DNA of 43,020 nt from Deltaproteobacteria bacterium (GCA_023250515.1 JAHFAO010000006.1:1-43020), one strand, 5' to 3'; shown: positions 9,090 through 19,661, numbered from the stretch's first letter. Notes: generated by a model not told the origin, from the sequence alone. A program made the numbers and translations.

Positions 9090-9623
9090 ATGAAGCTGGC
9101 ACTGGATCAGATCGCTGAATCCCCTAAGGATATCAGTTTTTCGGAACGGGTTGAGGAATTAAACCTGATTTATAAAGGGGAAGACAAGGTTAGGGATTTT
9201 CGCTTTCCATCTTTTCTTGATGTGAATCTCGTCTATTACCGATCCGGCCGGGAGATTTTTTTTCAGGGCCGGTTTGGGGGGACTATTGAAGGGCGTTGTA
9301 GCCGCTGTCTTAAGAGCTATTCCTTCCCAATAGAAAAAGAATTTGACTTTGTCTTGACCCCTCAACCGCTTTCGGCCAAAAGTAAGGAATTAAACCGCGA
9401 CGAGATGGGACTGAGTTTCTATGCAGCGGAAGAGATCAATCTCTCCCCTTTGATCATGGAACAAGTGCTATTGGCCCTGCCAATTCGCCCGTTATGTGAG
9501 GACGGTTGCCGCGGGTTTTGTGGGGGTTGTGGCGTGGATCTCAACTATGAACCCTGTATCTGCGCCTCCGTACCAGGCGATCCGCGGATGGCCATTTTCC
9601 GCACCCTGAAGTTAGGTCGATAG
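9090..9623 (+). CDS. DUF177 (YceD family) protein
   Basis: GRCSRCLKSY and CEDGCRGFCGGCGVDLNYEPC Cys motifs; immediately upstream of rpmF. Confidence 0.9.
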   Translation: MKLALDQIAESPKDISFSERVEELNLIYKGEDKVRDFRFPSFLDVNLVYYRSGREIFFQGRFGGTIEGRCSRCLKSYSFPIEKEFDFVLTPQPLSAKSKELNRDEMGLSFYAAEEINLSPLIMEQVLLALPIRPLCEDGCRGFCGGCGVDLNYEPCICASVPGDPRMAIFRTLKLGR

Positions 9624-9686
9624 CCTTCCTTTGTTTTGCTGTTCTTCCTGCCGCTTATTGGCAGGGAAAGGTTACGATTAGAAAAG

Positions 9687-9869
9687 ATGCCTGTACCCAA
9701 GAGAAGAACCTCCAAGAGTAAGAAGAATAAACGCAGGTCCCATGATGCTCTGGCAATACCCCAATGGAGTACCTGTCCTAAGTGTGGGGAGAGTTTTTTC
9801 CCCCATCGTGCCTGCCCCAGTTGTGGCTATTATCGCGGTAGGCCCGTGGTGCCTACTGAAGAGAGCTGA
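9687..9869 (+). CDS. rpmF: 50S ribosomal protein L32
   Basis: MPVPKRRTSKSKKNKRRSHDAL...CPKCGESFFPHRACPSCGYYRGR. Confidence 0.95.
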   Translation: MPVPKRRTSKSKKNKRRSHDALAIPQWSTCPKCGESFFPHRACPSCGYYRGRPVVPTEES

Positions 9870-9886
9870 AGCCTTCTCTTTTGCCT

Positions 9887-10996
9887 ATGATGAAGATCGC
9901 TGTTGATGCCATGGGGGGTGACCGTGCCCCAGGTGCCGTGGTTGAAGGAGCCCTGTTTGCCGCCAAGGAGCTTGGGACTGAGGTTGTCCTTATAGGTCAG
10001 AAGGAAATAGTGGAAAGAGAGCTCGCACGCCATTCATCCATACCACCATCCCTTGAAGTTGTTCCAGCCTCTCAGACAGTGACCATGGATGAATCCCCAA
10101 GCGCCGCACTTAAGAAGAAAGATTCGTCGATGAAAGTAGCCTTTGATTTGATGAAGAGGGGAGAGGCTCAAGCTGTGGTCAGCGCTGGGAACTCCGGGGC
10201 CATGATGGGTACGGGGATGTTCGTTTTAGGAAACCTTCCTGGGGTGGACAGGCCGGCCATCTTGGTTGTCGTTCCCACCCTTGGCAAGGGAACTGTGATC
10301 ATCGATGCCGGGGCCAATGTGGACTGCAAGCCGCGCCATCTGGTTCAATTTGGCCTGATGGGATCCATCTATGCGGAAGGTGTTCTTGGCATCTCCGAAC
10401 CCCGAGTGGGGGTGTTGAGCAACGGAGAGGAAGAAGGGAAAGGGAATGACTTGACAAGGGCAGCAAGCGAACAGCTTTCTTCCGCTCCCTTGAATTATAT
10501 CGGCTATGTAGAAGGGAGAGATATTTGTAGCGGGGAGGTTGATGTGGTTGTCTGTGATGGCTTTACCGGCAATGTTACGCTCAAAACCATGGAAGGGGTT
10601 GCGAGTTTTATTCTAGGAGTACTGAAAGATGCCTTTCGGCAAAACACCCTTAGTCGGCTAGGCTATCTCCTCGGTCGAAAATCCCTTCTTCAAGCCTATA
10701 CCCGTCTTGATCATGCAGAGTATGGAGGTGCTCCTCTAATGGGTTTGGATGGGATAGCCATCATCGCGCATGGAGGATCTGGCCCAAAAGCTATTAAAAA
10801 TGCCATCCGGGTGGCAAAAGAAGCGGTTACCCACGACGTCAACCGTCACATCGTCGAAGCGCTAGGGAGCCTAGGCGAGAGAGATAAGTTCCCTCGCAGG
10901 ATCTGGCAGCAGATCAAATCGAAGATCGAGACCTTAAATGAAAAGCCAGTTCAGGAAGGGGGAGGGGGAGATAACAAAAGTGGGGGAAGGGGTTAA
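9887..10996 (+). CDS. plsX: phosphate acyltransferase PlsX
   Basis: KIAVDAMGGDRAPGAVVEGA, VSAGNSGAMM, HGGSGPKAIKNAIRVA. Confidence 0.95.
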   Translation: MMKIAVDAMGGDRAPGAVVEGALFAAKELGTEVVLIGQKEIVERELARHSSIPPSLEVVPASQTVTMDESPSAALKKKDSSMKVAFDLMKRGEAQAVVSAGNSGAMMGTGMFVLGNLPGVDRPAILVVVPTLGKGTVIIDAGANVDCKPRHLVQFGLMGSIYAEGVLGISEPRVGVLSNGEEEGKGNDLTRAASEQLSSAPLNYIGYVEGRDICSGEVDVVVCDGFTGNVTLKTMEGVASFILGVLKDAFRQNTLSRLGYLLGRKSLLQAYTRLDHAEYGGAPLMGLDGIAIIAHGGSGPKAIKNAIRVAKEAVTHDVNRHIVEALGSLGERDKFPRRIWQQIKSKIETLNEKPVQEGGGGDNKSGGRG

Positions 10997-11918
10997 GGTC
11001 GCGTTTGTTTTCCCTGGTCAGGGTTCTCAGTATGTGGGTATGGGGAGAGACCTCTATGAACAATCTGACTCGGCTAAGCAGGTCTTCATGGAGGCGGAGG
11101 AGGTTCTGGGCTTGCCCTTGAGGCGTATCTGTTTTTCCGGTCCTGAAGCAGAACTCGAGCTCACAGAGCATACCCAACCGGCAATTCTTACGGTCTCTAT
11201 CGCTGCCCTCCGAATGCTGGAGTCGGAGTGGCATCTCAAGCCCTATTGCGTTGCCGGTCACAGCCTGGGGGAATATAGCGCCTTGGTCAGTGTTGGGGCG
11301 CTTGCCTTTAGGGATGCTGTCAAGGTAGTACGAGAGCGGGGGAGGCTGATGCAAGAGGCTGTCCGGCCAGGGGAGGGTTTGATGGCGGTAGTCCTGGGGT
11401 TGGAAGCTCAGGATGTTCAATTGATTTGTGAGAAGGCGAGTCAGGGAGAGGTTATAGCTCCGGCGAATTTTAATGGTGGGGGACAGATCGTGATTGCCGG
11501 GGCGCGGGCGGCGGTGCTTCGGGCAATGGCCATAGCGCGGGAGCACGGGGCGAAGAGGGTTCTGGAGTTAGCCGTAAGTGCTCCGTTTCACTGTCCTCTG
11601 ATGATTCCCGCATCTGAAGGGTTAAGGGAAGTATTGGCCAATGTGACCGTTCAGCCCTTTTCCATCGGCGTGATCACGAATGTCGAGGCAACGATCAACC
11701 TGGACTGGGGCAGGGTTAAAGCCCTTTTGGTCGAACAGGCGGTACGTCCGGTACGATGGGAGGAGTCGGTAAAAACCATGGAAGATTTGGGCTGCCAGCG
11801 GGTTTTGGAGATAGGACCGGGAAAGGTGCTGAGCGGCCTGATCAAGAGGATTAGTCCGAGGTTGGAGGTGAAAAATTTCGCAGGGCCTCTAGACCTCAAG
11901 AAAATCGTGATGGACTAA
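10980..11918 (+). CDS. fabD: malonyl-CoA:ACP transacylase
   Basis: VAFVFPGQGSQYVGMG, GHSLGEYSALV; probable GTG start at 10980 (ORF opens at 10938). Confidence 0.95.
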   Translation: MGEGVKVAFVFPGQGSQYVGMGRDLYEQSDSAKQVFMEAEEVLGLPLRRICFSGPEAELELTEHTQPAILTVSIAALRMLESEWHLKPYCVAGHSLGEYSALVSVGALAFRDAVKVVRERGRLMQEAVRPGEGLMAVVLGLEAQDVQLICEKASQGEVIAPANFNGGGQIVIAGARAAVLRAMAIAREHGAKRVLELAVSAPFHCPLMIPASEGLREVLANVTVQPFSIGVITNVEATINLDWGRVKALLVEQAVRPVRWEESVKTMEDLGCQRVLEIGPGKVLSGLIKRISPRLEVKNFAGPLDLKKIVMD

Positions 11919-11926
11919 ATTCGGCA

Positions 11927-12670
11927 TTGGATTTAAAAGGCCAGATCGCTTTAGTTACCGGCGGAAGCCGGGGGATAGGGCGCGCTGTGGTCCTGACTCT
12001 CGGGCGCTTAGGGGCTGAAGTCATGATTAACTACCGGGAAAATCAATCAGCGGCTGAGGAGGCCCTCAAACAGCTTCTCACAGAAAGGGGTAGCGGTCAG
12101 CTGTATCCTTTTGACGTGGCCGTAGAGGGTCAGGTAGAAGAGGCAGTGAAAAAAATCGTTGACCGGCACAAAAAAATTGATATTCTAGTCAACAATGCTG
12201 GTATAACCTCCGACAACCTCTTAGTTCGTCTTAAAAGCGAAGACTGGGATCGGGTGATCGGAGTCAATCTCAGAGGAACCATTCATTGCACGAAGGCTGT
12301 GTGTAGGGGAATGATCCGGGAACGATATGGGCGGATCGTCAACTTGACTTCAGTGGTGGGGCAAAGAGGAAACGCAGGGCAATCGGCTTATGCCGCTTCC
12401 AAGGCTGGGATTATTGGTTTCACCAAGGCCATGGCGAGGGAACTGGCGACACGCGGAATCACAGTGAATGCGGTGGCCCCGGGCTTTATCGATACCGAGA
12501 TGACAGCGAAACTCTCCTCAAAAATTCAGGAGGAGTTCCTGCACTCCGTACCATTGGGTCGTTTTGGAACCTGCGAGGATGTGGCAGAAGCGGTCTCGTT
12601 CCTTGTGGGCCCGGGGGCCGGTTACATCACGGGACAGGTGATCAATGTGAATGGCGGACTCTATATGTGA
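11927..12670 (+). CDS. fabG: 3-oxoacyl-ACP reductase
   Basis: [42 protein letters not shown]. Confidence 0.95.
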   Translation: MDLKGQIALVTGGSRGIGRAVVLTLGRLGAEVMINYRENQSAAEEALKQLLTERGSGQLYPFDVAVEGQVEEAVKKIVDRHKKIDILVNNAGITSDNLLVRLKSEDWDRVIGVNLRGTIHCTKAVCRGMIRERYGRIVNLTSVVGQRGNAGQSAYAASKAGIIGFTKAMARELATRGITVNAVAPGFIDTEMTAKLSSKIQEEFLHSVPLGRFGTCEDVAEAVSFLVGPGAGYITGQVINVNGGLYM

Positions 12671-12698
12671 GGAAAAAGCTAAGCAGGAGGTGAAGACG

Positions 12699-12935
12699 AT
12701 GGCATCATCTGTAGAGACCAGAGTGAAAGAGATTGTTTGTGAACAACTAGGTGTCAGCGAAGATGAAGTAACCCCCGAAGCCTCATTTATAGAGGATCTG
12801 GGGGCGGACTCCTTGGATATCGTTGAGTTGGTGATGGCCTTAGAGGAAGAGTATGAGATGGAGATCTCGGATGAGGATGCAGAGAAGATCAAAACAGTGC
12901 GGGACGTCATTAACTACATCGAGAGCCACAGGTAA
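12699..12935 (+). CDS. acpP: acyl carrier protein
   Basis: [42 protein letters not shown] upstream of 12699. Confidence 0.97.
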   Translation: MASSVETRVKEIVCEQLGVSEDEVTPEASFIEDLGADSLDIVELVMALEEEYEMEISDEDAEKIKTVRDVINYIESHR

Positions 12936-13023
12936 GTTTTTCTTGAATCAGGGAGAACCGAGAATAGGCACCTAACGATGGTGGTAAGGTCGCACGGATA
13001 CTTACCTATCATGCCATAAAATC

Positions 13024-13069
13024 AATCGCAGGAGTTACAGTGGCGGAGGGGCCATGCTCCTGCGATTTT
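13024..13069 (+). terminator. Rho-independent terminator after acpP
   Basis: Perfect 11-bp stem AATCGCAGGAG / CTCCTGCGATT followed by TTCTTT. Confidence 0.75.
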
Positions 13070-13155
13070 CTTTATCTATATATAACTTATATAATTGAAG
13101 AGCCAGGCATGACGGAAAGACCACACCATCATTGTAACGTGGGAATGGAACTATC

Positions 13156-13623
13156 ATGATTGCTATAGGAAGTGACCACGGAGGCGTGGAACTTAAGGAC
13201 TTTTTGGTGCAGATGCTACGTTCTAAGGGCTTGGCGGTAGAGGACTTAGGTACCAAGGGAAGTGAGTCTGTGGATTATCCGGATTTTGGTCGGCTGGTTT
13301 CGCTTAAGGTTTCGAAAGGGGAGGCTGAGAGGGGCATCCTCATATGCACGAATGGGATTGGCATGTCCATATTGGCCAACAAGTTTCCCGGTGTCCGGGC
13401 GGCACTGGTCCATGATCTTAAGGGAGCCCAGATGAGTCGCGAGCACAACAATTCTAACATCCTGGTACTGGGCGGTGGGATAACCGAGAAATCCGGGGCA
13501 GAACGGATACTGGAGATCTGGCTTCGCACCCCATTTGCGGGAGGGCGACATCAACGCCGTTTGGATAAGATTGCTCAAGTGGAGCAAGAACTCGGCACTC
13601 GCATTAAAAACGACACGGAATGA
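13156..13623 (+). CDS. rpiB: ribose-5-phosphate isomerase B
   Basis: IAIGSDHGGVELK, CTNGIGMSILANKFPGVRAAL, REHNNSNILVLGG. Confidence 0.95.
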   Translation: MIAIGSDHGGVELKDFLVQMLRSKGLAVEDLGTKGSESVDYPDFGRLVSLKVSKGEAERGILICTNGIGMSILANKFPGVRAALVHDLKGAQMSREHNNSNILVLGGGITEKSGAERILEIWLRTPFAGGRHQRRLDKIAQVEQELGTRIKNDTE

Positions 13624-13641
13624 GAGAGTTCAAAAGAAAGA

Positions 13642-13683
13642 ATCCAGTAGTCAGAATTAACTTCTAAATACTGGATGCTGACA
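13642..13683. repeat. heptad-register palindromic element (rpiB-glyA)
   Basis: ATCCAGT AGTCAGA ATTAACT TCTAAAT ACTGGAT GCTGACA; ATCCAGTA/TACTGGAT arms. Confidence 0.7.
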
Positions 13684-13691
13684 GAGTAGCC

Positions 13692-14957
13692 ATGTCTTTT
13701 TTGCAGAGAACAGACCCGGACGTCTTCGCGGCCATCCAGAAAGAGACCCAAAGGCTGGAGTATCAACTGGAACTCATCGCGTCGGAGAATGTGGTGAGCG
13801 AGGCGGTACTGGAGGCCCAGGGTTCAGTCATGACCAACAAGTATGCCGAAGGCTATCCAGGACGGAGATACTACGGGGGTTGTGAATTCGTCGATGTTGT
13901 GGAGGAGTTGGCGATCTCTCGTGCCAAGCAGTTATTTGGCGCTGATCATGTCAATGTCCAGCCCCATTCTGGAACTCAGGCCAATATGGCCATCTATTTT
14001 TCAGTGCTGAGCCCTGGGAATTGTTATTTCGGCATGAACCTAGCTCACGGGGGACACCTCTCTATGGGAAGCCCCGTGAACTTCTCAGGGATCCTTTATC
14101 AGGTCGTCCCCTACGGGGTTCAACAAGGGACCGAGACCATCGATTACGATGCCTTGGCTGAGCTTGCGCGACAGCATCGACCCCGGCTGATCATAGCGGG
14201 TGCGAGCGCTTACCCGAGGGTCATCGACTTTAAGAGGTTTCGAGAGATTGCCGATGAGGTAGGGGCCTATCTCATGGTGGACATGGCCCATATAGCAGGG
14301 TTAGTTGCGGCCGGGCTCCACCCCAGCCCTGTCCCTTACGCCGATTTCGTTACGACAACCACTCATAAGACCCTGAGAGGTCCACGGGGTGGGATGATCC
14401 TGTGTCGAGCGGAGCATGCCAAGACCATTGATAGTAAGATCTTTCCAGGACTTCAGGGAGGTCCCCTCATGCATGTCATTGCTGCCAAGGCGGTTGCCTT
14501 GAAGGAGGCCTTGACCCCCGATTTCAAGCTCTATCAACAGCAGATTATTAGTAATGCCAAGGCCCTGGCGAATGGGTTGATGCAGAAAGGGTTTCGGCTT
14601 GTCTCCGGGGGCACAGATAATCATTTGATGTTAGTGGACCTGCGCCAGTCCGAGTTGACCGGAAAAGTGGCCCAGGAGACTTTAGATAAGGCCCGAATTA
14701 CTGTAAACAAGAATACCGTACCCTTCGAGACCCGTTCACCCTTTGTCACCAGTGGGATCAGAATTGGCACGCCGGCCGTTACGTCACGTGGGATGAAGGA
14801 AAAGGAGATGGCCACCATCGCTGAGTTTATATCACGCGCCCTAAATCATGTGGGGGACGATGGGGTCCTTAAATCGATTGCCGACGATGTCCGCGAATTC
14901 TGTAAGCGGTTTCCGGTCTATCCTCACCGGCTGCAGACAAAAGGCAGGACTGAGTAA
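13692..14957 (+). CDS. glyA: serine hydroxymethyltransferase
   Basis: [55 protein letters not shown]. Confidence 0.97.
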   Translation: MSFLQRTDPDVFAAIQKETQRLEYQLELIASENVVSEAVLEAQGSVMTNKYAEGYPGRRYYGGCEFVDVVEELAISRAKQLFGADHVNVQPHSGTQANMAIYFSVLSPGNCYFGMNLAHGGHLSMGSPVNFSGILYQVVPYGVQQGTETIDYDALAELARQHRPRLIIAGASAYPRVIDFKRFREIADEVGAYLMVDMAHIAGLVAAGLHPSPVPYADFVTTTTHKTLRGPRGGMILCRAEHAKTIDSKIFPGLQGGPLMHVIAAKAVALKEALTPDFKLYQQQIISNAKALANGLMQKGFRLVSGGTDNHLMLVDLRQSELTGKVAQETLDKARITVNKNTVPFETRSPFVTSGIRIGTPAVTSRGMKEKEMATIAEFISRALNHVGDDGVLKSIADDVREFCKRFPVYPHRLQTKGRTE

Positions 14958-14994
14958 AGAGTGCTTAGGACTGAGTCGGCGGGGACTCAGTCCG
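14946..14994. repeat. heptad-register palindromic element overlapping the glyA 3' end
   Basis: AGGACTG AGTAAAG AGTGCTT AGGACTG AGTCGGC GGGGACT CAGTCCG; perfect 10-bp stem GGACTGAGTC/GACTCAGTCC. Confidence 0.75.
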
Positions 14995-15010
14995 TCATAA
15001 GGAACCCGAG

Positions 15011-15529
15011 GTGAAGTGCCCCTTCTGCCACGAAACCGAGAATCGGGTCATTGATTCTCGACTGAGCAAAGACGGCAACATGGTCCGTCGTCGGCGCGAG
15101 TGTCTAAAATGTACCCGCCGTTTCACCACCTATGAACGGGTTGAGGAAACCATGCCCCTGGTGGTTAAAAAAGATGGCCGGCGGGAGAGTTATGATCGGG
15201 TCAAGATCGTCAATGGCCTTAAGCGTGCGTGCGAAAAACGTCCGGTGAGCATCAATACCATCGAAGCGATCGCAGACCGGATCGAGCGGGGCCTTCAAGA
15301 ACGGGGGGACAAAGAGATACCCAGCTCCTTCATCGGTGAAGCTGCCATGCGAGAGCTTCACGATACCGATCAGGTGGCCTATGTCCGTTTTGCCTCAGTT
15401 TATCGTTCTTTTAAGGACATTAGTGAGTTTATGGTCGAGCTGGAAGAGCTTCTGAAGGAGCGCAAGGGCCTGCCTGCCAGAATGCGAGGGCAAAAGCAGA
15501 AAAAAGGCCAAGAGAATCGGTTGCCCTGA
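15011..15529 (+). CDS. nrdR: transcriptional repressor NrdR
   Basis: [17 protein letters not shown]...[20 protein letters not shown]. Confidence 0.97.
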   Translation: MKCPFCHETENRVIDSRLSKDGNMVRRRRECLKCTRRFTTYERVEETMPLVVKKDGRRESYDRVKIVNGLKRACEKRPVSINTIEAIADRIERGLQERGDKEIPSSFIGEAAMRELHDTDQVAYVRFASVYRSFKDISEFMVELEELLKERKGLPARMRGQKQKKGQENRLP

Positions 15530-15575
15530 TGGGAGGGTGTTGCGACAGGGCAGATGGGCCTTTTTCAACGGTCTG

Positions 15576-16670
15576 ATGGGAGATGATCTCGACAAACGAT
15601 ACATGCGCTTGGCATTGCGCCTGGCACTCAAAGGGATGGGTAGGACGAGCCCGAACCCAATGGTTGGAGCTGTCCTGGTTCGCGGCGGAAAGATCATCGC
15701 CACAGGTTACCACCAGCGTGCTGGAAACGACCATGCGGAGATCGTTGCCCTCGAGCGGGCAGGGAAAAGGGCGCGAGGGGCTACTTTATACCTTAACTTA
15801 GAACCCTGCTCCCATTATGGTCGGACTCCGCCATGCACCCTCTCGCTGATACGGTCCGGGGTGAAGAGGGTGGTGGTCGGGATGGTGGACCCCAATCCTT
15901 TCGTGTCGGGCAGAGGCATCCGCAGTCTGAGACGAGCCGGGATTCAGGTCCATGTTGGCCTTCTTGGAGCGGAGTGCCAGAAGCTTAACGAGGCCTTCAG
16001 GAAATTTATCACTCGCCGCATCCCCTTTGTTATCCTCAAACTCGCCGCCTCTCTAGATGGCAAGATCGCTACCTCGACAGGGGATTCCCGTTGGATCACA
16101 GAGACAGCTTCGCGCCGCTATGTCCATGAACTACGCAACCAGGTGGATGCTGTCGTCGTTGGAATAGGGACAGTACTTGCTGATAATCCCAAACTTACTT
16201 GCCGCATTCCGGGCGGGCGCGATCCATTAAGGGTGGTTCTGGACCCTCATCTCCGTATCCCTTTGAGAGCTCATCTTTTGCGTGAGCGCGATCCTGAAAA
16301 AACAATCGTGGTCACTGGCTCTCGTGTGCCGATAAGAAAGGTAGAGGCTATCCACCGTTTTGGGGCACAGGTCTGGGGATTTCCTTTGAGAGGAAGTCAG
16401 ATCCCATTTTCCTCTTTCCTAAGGCGATTAGGCAAAATGGGTTTGCTCAGTATCATGGTTGAAGGCGGGGCGACCACAGCGGGCTACGCCTTACAGGAGA
16501 GAGTCGTGGATAAGGTCCTTTTCTTTTATGCCCCTAAGATTATCGGCGGAGAGGGGAGACCTATGATCGAAGCCCTGGGGATCAGAAAGATGAGCCACTC
16601 CAGAACAATCAGAGATATGGAGGTTAAGAGATTCGGGAAGGATTTTCTGATATCGGGTTATCTTAAATAA
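15576..16670 (+). CDS. ribD: bifunctional riboflavin deaminase/reductase RibD
   Basis: HAEIVAL, LEPCSHYGRTPPC, KLAASLDGKIATSTGDSRWIT; start uncertain (ORF opens at 15537). Confidence 0.95.
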   Translation: MGDDLDKRYMRLALRLALKGMGRTSPNPMVGAVLVRGGKIIATGYHQRAGNDHAEIVALERAGKRARGATLYLNLEPCSHYGRTPPCTLSLIRSGVKRVVVGMVDPNPFVSGRGIRSLRRAGIQVHVGLLGAECQKLNEAFRKFITRRIPFVILKLAASLDGKIATSTGDSRWITETASRRYVHELRNQVDAVVVGIGTVLADNPKLTCRIPGGRDPLRVVLDPHLRIPLRAHLLRERDPEKTIVVTGSRVPIRKVEAIHRFGAQVWGFPLRGSQIPFSSFLRRLGKMGLLSIMVEGGATTAGYALQERVVDKVLFFYAPKIIGGEGRPMIEALGIRKMSHSRTIRDMEVKRFGKDFLISGYLK

Positions 16671-16677
16671 ATAGCAC

Positions 16678-16719
16678 TCAGCGTTCAGCAATCAGTAATG
16701 GCTGAAAGCTGATGGCTGA
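16678..16719. repeat. heptad-register palindromic element (ribD-ribE)
   Basis: TCAGCGT TCAGCAA TCAGTAA | TGGCTGA AAGCTGA TGGCTGA, three units per arm. Confidence 0.85.
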
Positions 16720-16731
16720 CGGCCCCTTTTT

Positions 16732-17322
16732 ATGTTTACAGGTCTCATTGAAGATGTGGGTAGAGTTTACCGTTGGCAGATAAGGCGGGGATCGGGAATC
16801 TTGGCCTTAAATACTCATTTTCCCTTAAGAGAGATTCCTATAGGTTCCAGCATTGCTGTGAACGGCGCCTGTTTAACTGTAGTTGATAAGGCTAGAGGTC
16901 GCTTCACGGTCGATGTCTCTCCTGAGACCCTGGAACGGACCAATTTGAGAAAGATCCGATCAGGAGATCCCGTCAATTTGGAGCGCCCCCTTCGATTGAG
17001 CGATCGTCTGGGAGGTCATTTGGTTACCGGACATGTCGATGGGGTCGGAGTCGTTGTGGAAATCAAAAAGAAGGCGGAGTTTACCTTCTTTTTATTTCAA
17101 GTTACAGCACCTCTTTATTCTTTGCTTGTCCCCAAGGGGTCTGTCGCAGTGGATGGCATCAGTTTGACCGTCAATGAATGTGAAAAACAGCGATTCTCTG
17201 TTGCTGTGATTCCATTTACTTTGGCGCATACAAATTTGCGCAGGCGAAAGGTTGGTGATAAAGTCAATATTGAGACCGATATTGTCGGTAAATATGTTCA
17301 GCGACTTCTCCATTTAAAATAA
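16732..17322 (+). CDS. ribE: riboflavin synthase alpha chain
   Basis: [33 protein letters not shown]. Confidence 0.95.
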   Translation: MFTGLIEDVGRVYRWQIRRGSGILALNTHFPLREIPIGSSIAVNGACLTVVDKARGRFTVDVSPETLERTNLRKIRSGDPVNLERPLRLSDRLGGHLVTGHVDGVGVVVEIKKKAEFTFFLFQVTAPLYSLLVPKGSVAVDGISLTVNECEKQRFSVAVIPFTLAHTNLRRRKVGDKVNIETDIVGKYVQRLLHLK

Positions 17323-17326
17323 AACC

Positions 17327-18550
17327 ATGCCAGTCTCCACGATCGAAGAGATATTAGAGCAGATTCGTGACGGTCGAACAGTTATCCTCGTTGACGAGGA
17401 GGGGGCTGAGAGTGAAGGTTTCTTTTGCGCCGCTGCTGAGAAGATCACCCCTGAAACTATTAACTTCATGCTTCTTTATGGTCGAGGTCTTGTCTGTTTG
17501 ACCCTGACCGAGGAGAGGATGAAGGAGTTGGGGATCCCTTTGATGGTGCAGGAAACCGGCTCTGCAGTCAGTAACCCCTTTGGGGCCTCAATCTCCGCAC
17601 GGACAGAGGCAGCTTCAGGGGTCTCAGCCATGAGCCGGGCGCGAACGATTAGGACGGCTATTGCCAAGGAGACAAAGCGCGGCGACCTTGTGGTGCCCGG
17701 CCATGTTTTTCCTATCCAAGCGCGCAACGGGGGAGTCCTGGTCCGTTCCGGTCAAGTCGAGGCCTCTATGGACCTAGCACGTCTTGCCGGGCTTCAACCC
17801 GCCGCGGTTCTATGCCAGATCCTGCAAGATGACGGTTCCGTGGCCCTCATGTCTTATCTCGAGAATTTCGCCTTAAAGCACAAACTTAAAATTGCTTCCA
17901 TCGCTGATCTTATCGCCTTTCGTTTGCGCAGCGAGTGCCTGGTGAACCGCGTAGCCGAGGAGGTTTTTCCGACTATCCATGGGGGTACTTATAGGGCGAT
18001 TGTCTATAATAATAACGTGGATTCCCACGAGCATATGGCCTTGGTCAAGGACGAGATCCGCGTTGAGGATAGTGTGTTGGTGCGGATGCACTCCGAGTGC
18101 CTGACAGGTGACGTCTTTGGCTCAGAGCGTTGTGATTGCGGGGATCAAATTCGTCAATCCCTAAAGATGATCGACCAAGAAGGGAAAGGGATTCTTGTCT
18201 ATATGCATCAGGAGGGGAGGGGTATCGGATTAACCAATAAAATCAAGGCCTATGCCCTTCAGGACCAAGGAATGGATACGGTGGAGGCTAATCTGGAATT
18301 AGGCTTTAAGGAGGACTTGAGAGATTACGGCATTGGAGCCCAAATACTGAGGGATCTGGGAGTTAAAAAATTGCGTTTGTTGACCAATAATCCGCGCAAG
18401 ATTGTCGGCTTAGAGGGATATGGGCTGACCGTGGTGGAGCGGGTCCCCTTGGAGGTGCCGCCGCATGAGTCTAACATCGGTTATCTTCGCACCAAGCAGG
18501 AGAAGCTGGGGCATCTTTTTTCCAAACTAAGGGCGAAACCAGGGAAATAA
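17327..18550 (+). CDS. ribBA: RibBA fusion: degenerate-looking DHBP synthase half plus intact-looking GTP cyclohydrolase II half
   Basis: N-half aligns with RibB by eye; C-half [20 protein letters not shown]...QEGRGIGL...LTNNPRKI. Confidence 0.93.
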   Translation: MPVSTIEEILEQIRDGRTVILVDEEGAESEGFFCAAAEKITPETINFMLLYGRGLVCLTLTEERMKELGIPLMVQETGSAVSNPFGASISARTEAASGVSAMSRARTIRTAIAKETKRGDLVVPGHVFPIQARNGGVLVRSGQVEASMDLARLAGLQPAAVLCQILQDDGSVALMSYLENFALKHKLKIASIADLIAFRLRSECLVNRVAEEVFPTIHGGTYRAIVYNNNVDSHEHMALVKDEIRVEDSVLVRMHSECLTGDVFGSERCDCGDQIRQSLKMIDQEGKGILVYMHQEGRGIGLTNKIKAYALQDQGMDTVEANLELGFKEDLRDYGIGAQILRDLGVKKLRLLTNNPRKIVGLEGYGLTVVERVPLEVPPHESNIGYLRTKQEKLGHLFSKLRAKPGK

Positions 18551-18570
18551 TAGTTAGCGCAAGGGTTCAA

Positions 18571-18661
18571 TGCAAAATGCCGAGTGCAAACTTAAAAATG
18601 CAAAATTATTGGAGAAAAAAGTAGGGATTTTGAGTTTTACATTTTGCCACCTTCATTTTGC
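18571..18661. repeat. heptad-register palindromic element (ribBA-ribH), 13 units
   Basis: TGCAAAA TGCCGAG TGCAAAC TTAAAAA TGCAAAA ... ATTTTGA GTTTTAC ATTTTGC CACCTTC ATTTTGC in one 7-nt register. Confidence 0.85.
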
Positions 18662-18672
18662 AATAAACATCC

Positions 18673-19140
18673 ATGGGTAAGCTGGTTGAAGGGAAACTCG
18701 ATGCACGGGGAATGAAGTTCGGTATTATTGTAAGTCGCTTCAACAGCTTTATCACGGAAAAGCTATTAGAAGGGGCCATGGATGCCTTGAAGAGTTACGG
18801 AGGAGAGGAGAAGGATATCGATATTGCGCGGGTGCCAGGCGCTTTTGAGATTCCACTGTTAGCGCACAAGATGGCTGCTAGTGGCAAATATGATGCCCTA
18901 ATATGTCTGGGGGCTGTAATTCGCGGTGATACTCCCCATTTCGAATACATCGCCGAGGCAGTTACCAGGGGGATCGGGAATGCCATATTGGAACACCGAA
19001 TCCCGATCTCCTTTGGCGTTCTTACCACGAACAACGTTGAGCAAGCCGTGGAGCGGGCTGGCACAAAAACGGGGAATAAAGGATTTGAGGCGGCCCTTAC
19101 GGCCATCGAGATGGCTAGTCTGAACCGGGAAATTCCATAA
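18673..19140 (+). CDS. ribH: 6,7-dimethyl-8-ribityllumazine synthase
   Basis: [47 protein letters not shown]. Confidence 0.96.
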   Translation: MGKLVEGKLDARGMKFGIIVSRFNSFITEKLLEGAMDALKSYGGEEKDIDIARVPGAFEIPLLAHKMAASGKYDALICLGAVIRGDTPHFEYIAEAVTRGIGNAILEHRIPISFGVLTTNNVEQAVERAGTKTGNKGFEAALTAIEMASLNREIP

Positions 19141-19153
19141 TATTAGAAGGGCC

Positions 19154-19222
19154 TTCAGCAGTCAGCAATTAGCTATCAGCCCCCGGGAAATAATTGAGCT
19201 GAGAGCTGACCGCTGATGACCG
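19154..19222. repeat. heptad-register palindromic element (ribH-nusB)
   Basis: TTCAGCA GTCAGCA ATTAGCT ATCAGCC CCCGGGA AATAATT GAGCTGA GAGCTGA CCGCTGA. Confidence 0.85.
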
Positions 19223-19234
19223 AGAGCTTTTTTC

Positions 19235-19645
19235 ATGGGGGTTAGACGAAAAGGCAGGGAATTCGCCCTACAAGCCCTTTATCAGATTGAGATGACCGGG
19301 GATGCCTCATCTCCGGCCCTGGATTTTTTTTGGGACCATTTCGAGGGAAACGCCAAGGCAAAGGATTTTGCCCGGCGCTTGGTCTCAGGGGTAGTTATCC
19401 ATAGGGAGAAGATTGACCGGCTTATCGAACAGTCCACAGACAATTGGAAACTCACAAGAATGGCCAAGGTGGATCTTATTATCCTGCGCTTGGCCACATA
19501 TGAGCTCCTATTTTGCCCGGATATCCCAATGAACGTGAGCATGGATGAGGCCATTGAGATAGGAAAGCGTTACGGCTCGGGTGATTCGGCTAGCTTTATT
19601 AACGGGGTCTTGGACCAAGTAGCGATCTCTGGCGGTGTCAAATAG
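19235..19645 (+). CDS. nusB: transcription antitermination factor NusB
   Basis: [44 protein letters not shown]-like [13 protein letters not shown]. Confidence 0.95.
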   Translation: MGVRRKGREFALQALYQIEMTGDASSPALDFFWDHFEGNAKAKDFARRLVSGVVIHREKIDRLIEQSTDNWKLTRMAKVDLIILRLATYELLFCPDIPMNVSMDEAIEIGKRYGSGDSASFINGVLDQVAISGGVK

Positions 19646-19661
19646 TATCTGTGGTCGAGAG

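Noticed and set aside
10914-11546. 210-aa minus-strand ORF antisense to fabD
   Set aside because: Lies over a clear plsX/fabD coding region, has no recognisable motif and looks like a shadow ORF.
14968-14993. Intrinsic terminator after glyA (GGACTGAGTC-ggcggg-GACTCAGTCC)
   Set aside because: Strong hairpin but no following T-run; reported as part of the heptad element instead.
15490-15580. FMN riboswitch upstream of ribD
   Set aside because: nrdR and ribD are nearly contiguous and I see no room for, or signature of, an RFN element.
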